From Paragonimus westermani (Eukaryota; Platyhelminthes; Trematoda; Plagiorchiida; Troglotrematidae), in NCBI GenBank assembly GCA_008508345.1, contig QNGE01001733.1:45060-109059 (forward strand): DNA of 64,000 bases, given 5' to 3'. Shown piece after piece: positions 10,047 through 21,759 of this stretch. Each line of letters begins with the position of its first letter. Position 1 is the stretch's first letter. The translations under genes were made by a program, and so were the position numbers. The notes beneath the pieces were generated by a model. That model had not been told where the DNA came from. It worked only from the letters and a program-made list of their open reading frames with translations, and ran no database searches.

Positions 10047-13000
10047 CTAATCTGTCAGACCACTTGTTAGTAATACAGTGACTGCTGTTGTAAATACATA
10101 TCTCAAGACAAATCAATCCGGTGTTCCTTACCAGACACAGTATGTATGAGCTAGGCAAAACAGCTCACGGAATAAGCTGTATGCTTTAAGCAAACCAATG
10201 CTGCGTAAGGATAGTGAACCTACATACGTTACTTATTGATGAGGAGCGGAACGTTTGAGTGATTACAAGTTGAAAATCACTCGCACTTAACCACAGCCTT
10301 CCTTTTCAGATAGCCTATCCACCAGCCTCTTTTGAAAAGAGTTAAAGGGCTTTGAGGTTTACTGCATCTACGTTAGTTAGCTCGTTAATGAACTCCGTGA
10401 TGATTTCCAATTATCATTATTGCGTCAGTTTGTTCGCTTTCATTTTCTAGTGTCCACTGGGCAGACAATAACTTCAAACTTTCATTTACTTTAACAGAAA
10501 TAGTCTGAAAACACTTAATAGTCTTAGGTTAATGCAATAATATATATGTATCAGACGGCCACTGAAAGGTCTGTTAATGTACGAGATGAAGGCCTATGAA
10601 GGTTGAAGACGGTGAATCAAACATTTGCTTTATTTATGTTGTGTGTAATGTAGTCTACTAATGTGTTGCTACTGCTTTATGGGAAATTTCGCAGTCAGTT
10701 TTAAGTGCAGTATCATTCCAAAACAACAATGTGCGCATCCTTATGACTTACAAGTATTTACCCAGAAAACAGTATTTACAGTCCATACTTTATTTAGGAC
10801 ACATCTGTGTTGTAGTTGAACTTTGGTTGGGGTCAAATAATCAAAAGGTACCGTATGACCACAAGCGATATGGATTTTCCAACCCGAACCTTGATGTTAC
10901 ACCGGAGCTTGCGTGCGACACACTCAGTTTCCGTTAGTCACTCCTCTCATTGTGTCTTCTGGAACTCACCCAGTGATGTGAGAGATAGATCACTTGGTGT
11001 CGTGACTCAGGCAGTTAACCCGGAAATCCACTCACACCACTTTTGACTTCAATTCGTGGGAAACATTTCGTGCGAGTGCAAACGGTTTACGCCGCCGGGT
11101 AGAATCAAGTTGAAGCACACAGTGTTTGTAATTGGATTTTATCCAATTTGTAGAAGCTACCACAGGACACATTTCGAAGTGTTTCTCTATTAAGTGGTCC
11201 TATCTAGTAATTTTTTGTTAGCTCGACTTTTACGTTACAGTACGCATCTGTTGATTCTGCTTCTAAATTGGAACAACAGGGAAGAAAATCAATAATTTCG
11301 GGGAAAACACTTCACAGCTTTTAAATCTGCTTTTAAACAGCTCTACCTGTATCCTTATTTTGGCGCAGAACCTACCTCACTACAGAATAGTGGTTGCCAA
11401 ACCGTTTGTGACTCATGCCATCACGGTGCCAGTATTCACGCGATTACCTTCATCAAAAGACTGCCATGATAGCAATTTGATACAACTACTAGAAGACCAG
11501 CAGATTTTGAACTGTGATGGTTGAAGACAAATAATGTATCTTACTGACCAATCACATGTTTTCGGTATGTTTCACATCACCCCTATGACAACACATGAGC
11601 GTGTGCTTGATGATTACGCTTCTTTTAACACAGTAATTAGGTGCTCGACAGTAAAATAATACACGGCAACACAGTATACTAGTCGCTGGCCAAGGATGTG
11701 CAAACAGGCGTAACAATTACGTTCGAATTTTGGCTTACAGCAATCTGAGGGCATTTATGGAGTAAAACCTAGGTGAATTCAATACGGTCGGTCAGATAGG
11801 TGCATAAAAAGAGTAGTTGTTCAGGACAGAGACAAGAGAGGGAATAACAGTCTGACTCAGCTTGACTGATCAGTCTGTCCAACATTGAATGCTATTTCGG
11901 CTGTTCGGTCTTAGACCCATTGCTATGTGGCACACAGGTCGGAGTCATTAGTTCGAATTACATCACGACTGATCTACCTAAGCTTTTATCCATCGAACTC
12001 AACATTTTCCATACGAATTTCTCCGAACGCGTCTGAAGCATAATCAACAATCACATAGTAATATGCACCATCTGGACTACAGGTAGGTAGCACCTACATT
12101 GTCCCTTCAGCGCAACCGTTTTTTAGCTTCGAAGACAATCAAGTGCTCCTAATTACTGCGTAATCATGGAGGTCAAAAGTGCAAATGTTGTGAACTCGGA
12201 AGGCGGACGACACAGAGGTTGTTTTATTGGAGAAACCAATTTACCACTTAAGCCTCTCAACGGGACTACGAACAAAAACACTCATTTGCACACCGCACTC
12301 TTCTGAGGACGCTCCAGTCGCTTTGGACACCATGTCTTAGTTCCGTCATGTGGCGACAGCCATTAAATGTCATTCTGCCTTCCAACGATCCCTCCCATAT
12401 CTCTCCCGTATTTATCCCGCGATCATTTCGATCCATGCGGCTACTGAATAGTGGTGTGAGTAGTATGGTGTGACTGTCTACCCTCACTACTCAAAGAAAT
12501 ACTTAAATCTAGGAGTGATCAACTAGTGGCGAGCAATCGTTAACCAGTCTTAAGTTACACTACGCTTTGTATCAGTCAAGTAAATCATCGTCTGTTTCAG
12601 ACAAATTTTAGGCTGAGTTGTTTTGGCATTCAGAGCGTTTTCTGAAAATTTGCTTGGAAGGACTCATAATTCTGCATAGTGCACTGCATAACACAATAAT
12701 GTGGACACCAGCTTTCCACACACATCTTATGTATCTCTGTAGGCTAGGGATAGGAACTTATACGGAGCAGACCGTAAAAAATCCTAACAGGATCTTCTGA
12801 GGAATGGTCTGTTAACGAATAGATAAGCCGCCGGGTTTGTTGAAATTCATTGCGAACGGCGCTTATTCGACTGCCATCCACAATCAGCACCGAAGAACAA
12901 GTTTTCATCAGACGTCATCCCAACGCAGACCACAGTGCTAACGATATAAACATCTGCCTCAATTGTCATCCACCAGTTCGGCTGCAGTTGCCGTGATTCA

Positions 13001-15480
13001 CACGTCGTTAGAAGGTACCAGAAAATAAGACAGAGGAAGAACGAGTACATCCCCAGGTGGATCCTGCAGGCGACGACTCAACGAGAATGAGCATATCAAC
13101 GTAGAACCAGAAATCTAGCGTCTTCGATCGCGAAAAGTCAAATCACAACGGGTTTTGTGGTTGGTCAAGCCATTTTGTTTGTGGTCCTACTAATCAGTTG
13201 TAACTCCAAACTTTTGGCGTTACACAACTTGTTGTTAATCAAGTGTCATATGCTGACTGTCTGTTGGCAGAAGGTTCTGACACAATCAGTCTCGTTGCGA
13301 AGACGCTGAAACCGTGCACCCCACTCAAATGCGTGACCATGTGGATTTTGTTCATTTTGTTCTGTGATCATTCTCTAAACCCACATAGTTGCATACTTCG
13401 TGCAGTCGGCTGACAAGAGCGGACGAAATAAAAGTTAAACGTCACCCACAACTGATGGTAGTTTGTGAATTCCCATAGACTTTTAGTAAGTTTCGATTTC
13501 GATATAGCTTATTTCACATTATGGCACGTGCAAAAATTAGCACATCACAAAGGTGAAATGCAGTCCAGGTGTCGAAATATCGTACAGTGAATGAGGCGAT
13601 CCAAGTGAATTTTCTACGGTTGTCGATATGTATGGTGCAAAGAATCGCGACGGTCGAGTGTGAGTGTGTCAGTTCAACTTTGAAGGAAATATTAAAGATT
13701 TCATGTGCGGTATCGGAGGTAACGTGGCGTCAGAAGATAGCTGGATGGAAGGTGTTGGAGAACAACTGTCCGTGAAACTTTAGAGAGTTAATTGCTTCTT
13801 TTCTGATAAAAAATGTAATCCTCCGATTTACAGCTAACACACAACCCAACTAAACTTGTGTCGCGGGCAGACGAATACAAAAAATTCGGACAGTCTACTT
13901 AGACCAATCTGTAAGGTTGATGAACCAATGAGAAAATTTGAGGAAGGACCCACTACTTCATCGCAGGAGTTCTGTCATTGATAATAGGTGGTAACTACCG
14001 TTGTAACGGTGACGGAAGGAAAGCAGTATAGGTAACCTCATGCACCAAGATTGTTTGCGTATATATTGACCTAATGCCAACTAAACAGTGAATGTTAGAC
14101 AAGACGACTACTTGATATGTACTGCTACGGACACAAAAAGTGGTTTCCACAAGAAAACATTAGTCCAGCGACTTGATACACTCATAGTGCTTATTTGTCT
14201 CAAACTCCACGTTTACGTGTGGACAGTAAAATTGATGGAACTACTTAGCGTGGATCAAAATGTTTCGTTTTTGCCCACATTTCATCCCAAATAATGTGCG
14301 CACACGATAAGGATTTTCAAGAAAATTCGGATAATTATGTATTAGAATATTTTTGGTTTATCACGTTTACTTGATGTTTTGTTGAACACTGAAAGACAGC
14401 ATAAGTACGATCATGCTCACTTTTTAGTTGCTTGTGTAAAAAATCACATATTTTCCTATATAATTAAAAAGATATGTAGACAAATGCAGCTTTCGTGTGC
14501 TTATGAGATAAAGCATACTGTTTCTTGGCTATACTTTAGTTCTGATGACGCACCTGCGACATCATTGAAGGCATGGATTGTCTTCACCAACCTGTCCTCA
14601 ATAACGTGAGAAGGATGCGGGTAGTCCTTCATATCAAACGTGTATAATGCTTATATGTGAGAAAACCTGTTGTAGAGCTTAACAAATGGGTGCTGTAACA
14701 CAGAAGGTATAGCTAACTAGGATGTATGACACATTAGTTGCATTCAACTGTTCGTCAATTACTGACACTCACAGGGACGAATTGCCCCCATTTTAGTAGT
14801 AAAAGTTGAGAACATTTTAAAAAGATTTTCAGTTGTTGTGTCTAAAATGCACCAATTTCAACCGCTGTTTGAGGATCACAAAACATCAGGGGAGACAACA
14901 CATGGCCAAGTGACATTCAAACTTTGAATAAAGTATGTTGAAAGTTGCTGGTCAGGTTGTGGTCATAGTGCTAACTCATATAGCTGATTGTAGTAGCTGG
15001 CATACATGGCAATCAGCCTGACTTCGGAGTGTCCCAAAGTTATGAGATATTTTTGGCAGGTTCTCTCAGATATATTGAAACTACAGCGGAAACTAGAAAC
15101 TCCAAGGACGGTACTTAAAATTCAGCATCTCTTTCACACATGAATGACGTTCAGCTGAGATTGCTTATGCACGCTCAGTGTCAGGACATCATGTCAAGTT
15201 GTCAAAGAAATGAAGATTTTAGCCAATTTAAAATAAGTTCAATTTGTTCACCAATTAAGAAAACCAACTCTTTCATTCTTTCCTTATGGGAATAGTGGTC
15301 ATAATGCATAGGTGTTATCGAGTTACTAAAAATAAGCCTGCTTTTGTCACCAAACACTCACTATAGTTGCAAGTCCGTAGGCTCAGTACCTGTATTGTTT
15401 GGATCAAGCTGCATTAAACTATGTCAACTTTCACGCTAAAAACTGATTGTCCGCAAATCTTTAATTTCCTGTATACTTTA
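10047..15480. other. Long stretch without recognised genes
   Basis: About 5.4 kb with only short, unrelated open frames (all under 80 codons) and no recognisable domains, LTRs or microsatellites on either strand. It is probably intergenic or intronic DNA. Confidence 0.5.
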
Positions 15481-15501
15481 TCAGAGTGCTCATAGTAAAT
15501 T

Positions 15502-15930
15502 ATGCTTGACTCGTACACCACCATAAGAAACACAGCTGTGTTTATCAAGTCTCCTTCTATTCAGACCAAACCATCATTTCCAGAGAAACCCTTGGAATCC
15601 GCGGAATTGAACAGACCGACTGACTATCATGCAACACATCTGTGGTATCGGGATTTATTTGATGTGAACCAGTCTTCTGCTTTTTGTTGTAGCGAACCTA
15701 ACAGCAGCTCAAGTGAGGCTTACCGTAGCCGCACACGTCTAAGTAACGAGGCCAAGTTTGGTCGAATGAATCGGTTAGGGGTATTCAGGAGTTGCGAACT
15801 ACTTTCTTCCCACCCATTATCAGATATCGACCGTTTGTTTTGTGCAGTAAAGCATTTACACGGAACTCAATCGACTGTGGTCATCTTTCTTTTCTGTCAT
15901 TCGTCAATCCTATCATTCTTTAAAAAATAG
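15502..15930 (+). CDS. Hypothetical single-exon protein, 142 aa
   Basis: I do not recognise the family. The frame starts at ATG 15502, just after an in-frame TAA, and ends at 15930. It is polar and Ser-rich, with no signal peptide. The last 15 residues are hydrophobic and end in a lysine pair. A good splice-acceptor sequence (ttaatttcctgtatactttatcag, ending at 15484) lies 17 nt before the ATG, and an AATAAA is at 16087-16092, about 155 nt after the stop. That layout fits a compact gene with a spliced or spliced-leader trans-spliced 5' end. Length alone does not exclude a chance ORF. Confidence 0.4.
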   Translation: MLDSYTTIRNTAVFIKSPSIQTKPSFPEKPLESAELNRPTDYHATHLWYRDLFDVNQSSAFCCSEPNSSSSEAYRSRTRLSNEAKFGRMNRLGVFRSCELLSSHPLSDIDRLFCAVKHLHGTQSTVVIFLFCHSSILSFFKK

Positions 15931-16000
15931 CTTCCTGTTAAGCATCTCCGTTGTGGCTGAATTTCCTCATCCACTGTCTAAACTCCATTAATCCTCCTAC

Positions 16001-16174
16001 CCTTTTTCAACCTAACATCTGCAATGTGAGTAGTTTTATCCGCTAATGCTTTGTATAGGAACCCTACAAAACCTCTGTCGAAATGAAATAAAGGACTGCT
16101 GTTTAGAAATTGGACATTGGCTATATATTGGGGGTTAGAATTCATAAAAACAAGGCCCATCATGGTGACGTATT
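16001..16174 (-). CDS. Candidate exon, possible membrane protein
   Basis: Reading the minus strand, a pyrimidine-rich acceptor ending tttggtttcag precedes 16174 and a gtagga donor follows 16001. The enclosed 174 nt are open, and the frame is open for 178 codons around it. The peptide begins near VTMMGLVFMN and includes SPLFHFDRGFVGFLYKAL. The upstream frame (GEYSLVTFTLVSE) is hydrophobic and loosely recalls the third membrane span of a tetraspanin, but no CCG motif follows. The family call is only a guess. Confidence 0.22.
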
Positions 16175-16427
16175 CTGAAACCAAAGTAAATGTGACCAGC
16201 GAATATTCTCCACATAAACCATACAGTCCTTGGCGATAAAAGACGGCTACTTCGGTGATATAATCACGGTGTATACACGATGATAATATTGTGTCCGAAC
16301 GAATATTACTATGCTGTAAAGAAGTTGCATGCTTACACAGGTATTCTACCACGAAAAAATGTACTCGATCGTTTGCTGGGCAACCGTTGGTGACTTTCAG
16401 GGCAAATATACTAACAGCATGCCGCTT

Positions 16428-16768
16428 CTGGATGTTTCTTACAGGACTTTTACAGTAATTCATAGGTCTGCGTTGATACCCCACATAAATTGCGTATTTC
16501 AGAAGACTTGCCACTTGTTGTGCGTTTAACGTTCAAGTAGATGCAACTGATTTTCACAGTCAGCCTACGTACTTGAATCAGCTACCGGATGTGTTGATGA
16601 AGAAACCATTCCCACAATGAACCACCAAACGAGCCACCTGAAATCTGAAAGGCCGTGTCAACACTCAGTTCCTTAATTTTTAACCGCAAACGAAAGCATG
16701 CGTAATTCAAAATATCTTTGTCAATGCGATCGGTTGGATGTGAACGCGAAACTGAGAATCCATTCGGA
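16428..16768. repeat. Copy 1 of exact 341-bp direct repeat
   Basis: Starts ctggatgtttcttacaggac and ends gaatccattcgga. It is identical by eye to 16770-17110. Together with the single N between them this looks like an unresolved contig overlap. Confidence 0.95.
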
Positions 16769-16769
16769 N
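16769..16769. other. Assembly gap (single N)
   Basis: The only ambiguous base in the window, placed exactly between the two identical 341-bp copies. Confidence 0.97.
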
Positions 16770-17110
16770 CTGGATGTTTCTTACAGGACTTTTACAGTAA
16801 TTCATAGGTCTGCGTTGATACCCCACATAAATTGCGTATTTCAGAAGACTTGCCACTTGTTGTGCGTTTAACGTTCAAGTAGATGCAACTGATTTTCACA
16901 GTCAGCCTACGTACTTGAATCAGCTACCGGATGTGTTGATGAAGAAACCATTCCCACAATGAACCACCAAACGAGCCACCTGAAATCTGAAAGGCCGTGT
17001 CAACACTCAGTTCCTTAATTTTTAACCGCAAACGAAAGCATGCGTAATTCAAAATATCTTTGTCAATGCGATCGGTTGGATGTGAACGCGAAACTGAGAA
17101 TCCATTCGGA
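16770..17110. repeat. Copy 2 of exact 341-bp direct repeat
   Basis: Offset of 342 bases from copy 1 throughout, with no difference seen. It then continues into unique sequence (tcgaatgacggag). Confidence 0.95.
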
Positions 17111-18914
17111 TCGAATGACGGAGTTATAGGTTTTGTTGCACATCACTGCTGGATTATTTTGCTCCTCATACTTGACGGTCTCATCTGTGGTTAATAGCTA
17201 GAGAAGGCGCCGGGTGTTTGGTAATTTTCCACAGTATTTTAGGATTTGTGCTCGTTGTTCATTCAATAATACAGTAAGAGTCCATTTTTGGGCTTCGTGA
17301 CGTATGGTCCATAAGTGACTTGCGAGGAAAGCGCATGATCCGAAGGTAAGCTACGCCCCAATAAACTGTGTGTTAACAATGTTTACACATCTTTTATTAG
17401 AAGGAGGATACAGACAAACTCCTATAGAGTATACGTTAAATGAGTGTTCAAAAAGCAGTTCGCAGTGAAAGCTTTTCTGAATAGGGATGCTTCACTTGGT
17501 ATATTCAGCAAGTTGACTAAAGAAACAAGAAAAGACACTTCTATTCCCGTAAAATACGATTTATTCCGAGGAGAACTATTCCAGCGCCTCCATTCAAGGT
17601 CGGCAGAAAAACTCCCGTCTATTTGACTTATCATTGTATCTATCATATTTCTTACAGTTTTAGAAGAAATTAAATAGGCATAACGGAACTAATGGAAGAA
17701 ACCAGGATCAAAGAGGAAACACGAAGTATTTCAGCAACAGGTTAGTCATCCGAGTGAGATTACCAGTATCTATGCCTTCTCTCAAGTGGTTTCCACCACA
17801 GATTCGAATCCAAATTCCTCATGCAGGTCTCTTCATAATTATCACTTCTACCGAATAACATCGGCAAAACATAGCTGATGACCAGAACTAGCATCACTCG
17901 CTTATTTCTATTCAAACGACCACTTCATCCGCAACATCTTGCACCAAATTTGCACCTTTTAACCTTCACCTATCAATACTGATTTTTATCAGTTGAGCCT
18001 AAATATAACCCCTCCGCATGGATGCTAGCAGTACTTTGCCTCAGTCGTCCACGAGAAGCCAGGATTGTCATAAGAAGCCTGAAGCAATCGAACAGAGCAC
18101 GATGTACGTAGACAGTGTACTGATTGCAAGACGACCGCGTCAGCTAGGATTAAGCTTCTATCGGAATTATGCAACCTTTTATCGCCCTGAAGATCCATAA
18201 AATGGAACGTACTACCGCTCTACTGACTCAGACTCTCGGCAGCATAAAGTTGGTGTGTACAGTTTTTGGGTGTAGTCCAGCCAGCATTGTTCAATAACAG
18301 TAGCCCTCTCCAGTAACGACTTTGCTACAGCTGGTTTTTCTTACCGTATCATTCATGTCATGGCAGCACAAGCTTAATTATCTCCACTTGGACGCTAAAT
18401 TCGACAACGGATCTATACTTCACAGTCTTTGTTTGACTGAAGCTTAACAGCTTCGAAACGAATTAGTTTTTTGCTGCTTATATTGCATAACTAAACTGCA
18501 AATCGTCTCGCTTCTGACAGCCATGATTACGAGCCAGTAACGATGAAAAACAGAAATGTCTCATTTAGTGAATGGTTGTTCCATTTGTAACAAGTCTTGT
18601 ATCGATGTCCAAATAAGTGTGAAATGATGGGAGATCGGCTTGAAGAATCAAATCATCGTAGTTGGAATAATTTAGTTGAATGAGATACCTACAAAAACGG
18701 AGTGAGCGAAGCTAAAATATGTCACTCGAGATTGAAGGTGCATTTAGGCTGGCAAGCTGAATACGTAAAAAGCTCCACCAATATAGAAACCGTGTATAGT
18801 TTTCATGTCCCAGAATAAATGCGATTTGATCGTGCAGTAGCATTAGAATTCCGGTAAAACTGAAAATCAACAAATTCAAAGAAAACATTGCATTTATTCA
18901 GCGTTAGTGTTGCC
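17111..18914. other. No gene recognised
   Basis: No supported exon. A gattcgaatcc Pol III B-box-like sequence near 17800, preceded by ccgagtgag about 65 nt upstream, weakly recalls a Leu/Ser tRNA-derived repeat but lacks a foldable structure. Confidence 0.4.
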
Positions 18915-19055
18915 TTAACAGGAAATGATAAAACAGCTGCCCAAAGCAGCTGCCACAAAAATCACTAGCATCACAAGACTCCAGAGGAAAATAACGCGAA
19001 TTCTATACTTGTAGTATTCCTGTAGGACGGATTTACAGCCGAGTTCAAACGGAAT
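18915..19055 (-). CDS. Tetraspanin terminal exon (EC2 end, TM4)
   Basis: The acceptor ctatcaacag (minus) precedes 19055 in phase 0; the stop TAA is at 18915-18917. The 46-residue peptide begins IPFELGCKSVLQEYY, with the Gly-Cys that closes the large extracellular loop. A membrane span of about 22 residues follows (FLWSLVMLVIFVAAALGSCF), with a short Cys-containing tail. This order is the classic end of a tetraspanin, a four-span surface organiser abundant in the fluke tegument. It joins in frame to the EC2 exon at 21432-21650, with an intron of about 2.4 kb. It could alternatively be the end of a separate tandem gene whose other exons I cannot see. Confidence 0.7.
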   Translation of the reverse strand: MPFELGCKSVLQEYYKYRIRVIFLWSLVMLVIFVAAALGSCFIISC

Positions 19056-20538
19056 CTGTTGATAGGTATTTTGGGAGAGAATGTTTGGTGTATCGCAAAT
19101 GACCAACCATGTGAACAGTGGATTTGTTATAAAAATTGGTGGTCATCCCAAAGATACGTTTACTTTCCAAGCGCAACGTTCACTCTTCCAACAAGAAACC
19201 TCAATCAAGAAGTAGGAACATGGGAAAATTCTTGGTGGGCAACATCAAAATGATATCCGCAGTGATAACGGTCACCGTGAAATCTTACATAAATTATTTG
19301 ACAATGAATTACGTTCACTAGTGTTTGGATAATTCCAATTTGAAAAATAATTTAAACCTCCTCATTTACAGTCTTGGTATGAACCACTTTACATGCTGAC
19401 TAGCAAGCTTTTACAAACTTTTACTTCAAAACTAAGTCCTAAAATAATCTTATTTACAGAAAACTTCCGTGTGGATGAAAACTTATTGCATTACATAACT
19501 GTTTCGAAGGATTGACCTCACTTAAACATTTTATGGAATTTAATTTGGTCCACTCTCACAAATAAGTAATGTTGGACGGGCTGCAGCCTGCTTAAGCACT
19601 TGTGGAAGGATAGGTCAGCGAAACAGGCGAAATCATCCTTATGAGTTGTTAACCGTAATGATAATCTAGAACACATAAAGTTGAGGTGTTCATACTCATA
19701 TTGGTTTATCTAAGGCGCGCGGGCAGCTAGAAGGAAATATACGCGGTGGCCATTTAACTGACTAGAATCAATGTCATGCCATTATGGAACATTAGCAACC
19801 TGCATTGTTTACTCTCAAGCTTGGTAGATAATGCATAGCAAAGAGTCAATCAAACTCTTGGGGCTATTTGTGCTCTCTTATGCGCTCAAACAAAAAAAGT
19901 GGGTATAAGACTTTCCTACTAGTTTACCAACACAAATAATTTTTGCTTGCCTCTTCTGCAGACCCAGATAGCTTGTTTCACGGCAACAAATGTAACATTG
20001 TGTGGCATTATCTAGTCGATTCTTGGTCATCTACTGCTTATTCTGATCAATTTGCAGGTGTAGTACTGGTTATGACTCTTTGTTGTTGTTATTTGACTAC
20101 GTATTAGTCACACTTGTTAGCGTAGGTTCTTCATAGTGTGTGTACACTGTATAGTGCAAAAATTGGTGTTGATTGGAGTCTGGCATTAATCACGGGTGCG
20201 TCTGTACACTGACCGTTAGTACGAGGGAGATTTGTTTGGCTCACCACAGAACGTACGTCTATCGGGTTGTATGAGTTCAATTTGCTATTTTTGCACAAAA
20301 ATAACTTCCTTTCAAAGAAACTATTTCACACATTCTGGATGGTGTTTTTGTTGGCAGAAACTATAGTTATCATTTGTCTTTATCATTGTCGTAAAATCGA
20401 CGTATAAAGCACTATACTACAATAACCAAAATACCGTGCCCAGGAAATAAAGAAGTGTTATCTAGCGAACGCTTATCAGTTCATTTATCAAGCCTACTCG
20501 ATCGTGATTGAAAAACCATACACAGATGTATGACTTCA

Positions 20539-20736
20539 TTAGGCTGTATACGTTGGTATGGGCAAACGAATACACGTTGACAAAACAGACAAGCACCATT
20601 TATGATGCACGCCACCAACGAAGCCTATAATAGCAAGGTTGCAGCAAAACATCGAAAACAAGATCAGAGTGCCACCTTGAATATGTTTCAAAATACGCCG
20701 TTCAGCTTCTTTCCAGTGAGTGTACCGGAAACAATC
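20539..20736 (-). CDS. Alternative tetraspanin terminal exon (TM4)
   Basis: An acceptor ending gacaagag (minus) precedes 20736 in phase 0, and the stop is at 20539-20541. The 65-residue peptide starts DCFRYTHWKEAERRIL, then a hydrophobic span (GGTLILFSMFCCNLAIIGFV) and a longer tail with more Cys. One Cys before the span can close the EC2 loop, as in the other terminal exon. It also joins in phase with the EC2 exon (21432-21650), only 0.7 kb upstream. Two in-phase terminal exons after one EC2 exon suggest alternative 3' ends, or a relic of a tandem duplication. The acceptor has a weaker AG context than the one at 19055. Confidence 0.55.
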   Translation of the reverse strand, partial: DCFRYTHWKEAERRILKHIQGGTLILFSMFCCNLAIIGFVGGVHHKWCLSVLSTCIRLPIPTYTA

Positions 20737-21431
20737 CTCTTGTCGAAGTAAAACGCGCGATATACAATATATATATCGTATATTGATATTTTCAGCCAAC
20801 GACTACTTTACAATAAGGGTCTCCCATTTTAATCCGATCTTGGCCTCATGAGAGCTTTCAGCTCACGCTCAATGGGAAAAAATGCGTTTACGAGCTAGAA
20901 AAGTACGTCACGATTAAGACAGTTATTTGCATATTTTGTGGAAGATTGCTACAGTATTCATTACTCTAACTAAAACTTGACAACTTCATGTCCTTTATTT
21001 TGGTAAAGAGCTTCTAAATTCTGGTGAACAGCCGATGTACCTGGCAAAATTACCTCCAACAGAAAAAAACGACAACAAAATCGAATATGTTTCGTACACG
21101 TCAAAGTGACTAAATCACGTTCGCGGATTGTGCGAAATGCTTTGTCCTGAGTGTGTCAATCGTGGTGTCAGATAAATGGGTATATTGCAAATGGTACAGC
21201 TACTATTGCTATAGAAAAGAAGGTGAATTACGAGTTGTGTAAAACGACGAAGTAAAAACATTTCACACCGAATTTAACTATTTCAGGACGTGTGCAATTA
21301 CATCGAAATGAAAATTCATCCAAATGACAAAGTAACTAGTGATAAATTTACTAGAAATACTGAATATTTACAGTGCTTGCAAATAAGTGCCTGTAAACTA
21401 GGAAACTGAAAGCAGATGTATGAAAACTTAC

Positions 21432-21650
21432 AGTGCTGTCATTAGCGAAGCAGGACTTTGGTAGGAATTTCTCGTAATCCTGATATGAATTAATCCCACA
21501 ACATTTTAGCTTAGAAACCAGATTACACAGGTTTGGTCGTACGGTAGTTACCTCTTGTTCTATTTCATTCAAAGGGGTGACTGTGTCTTTTGAGCTGGTC
21601 GTAAGTGTACTATTGTATTTTGAAATCGCGTTATCAACTTCATTCGGGAT
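21432..21650 (-). CDS. Tetraspanin large extracellular loop exon
   Basis: A 219-nt exon, phase 0 at both ends: acceptor tttcccctag before 21650, donor GTAAGT after 21432. The 73 residues contain KLKCCGINSYQDYEKFLPKSC, with the invariant CCG of the tetraspanin EC2 loop and the downstream P-x-SC cysteine. Together with one Cys from the next exon this gives a four-Cys EC2. Two N-x-S/T sites (NST, NDS) could be glycosylated. It follows the TM3 exon after a 33-nt intron, very short but with good splice sites. Confidence 0.85.
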
Positions 21651-21683
21651 CTAGGGGAAATTGTGTTCACTGGAATAACCTAC

Positions 21684-21758
21684 CTTTTCTGATGCTAGTG
21701 CACTGTAAACCACGCATGTAACGGTAGCGGAAAATGCGACGCACATCAATAGCGTTTC
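21684..21758 (-). CDS. Tetraspanin TM3 exon
   Basis: A 75-nt exon in phase 0, with a strong acceptor (ttttttgctttcag before 21758) and donor GTAGGT after 21684. The peptide ETLLMCVAFSATVTCVVYSA is one membrane span, starting with Glu as in the G-A-x-x-E-x-x-x-L junction of tetraspanin TM3. It reads directly into the CCG exon. The preceding TM1/TM2 exon(s) should lie upstream on the minus strand, but I could not identify them within several kb. Confidence 0.8.
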
Positions 21759-21759
21759 C

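Noticed and set aside
12847..13050. 67-codon minus-strand frame as a membrane protein
   Set aside because: Only the first few residues are hydrophobic, there is no splice or promoter context, and the length is within chance expectation.
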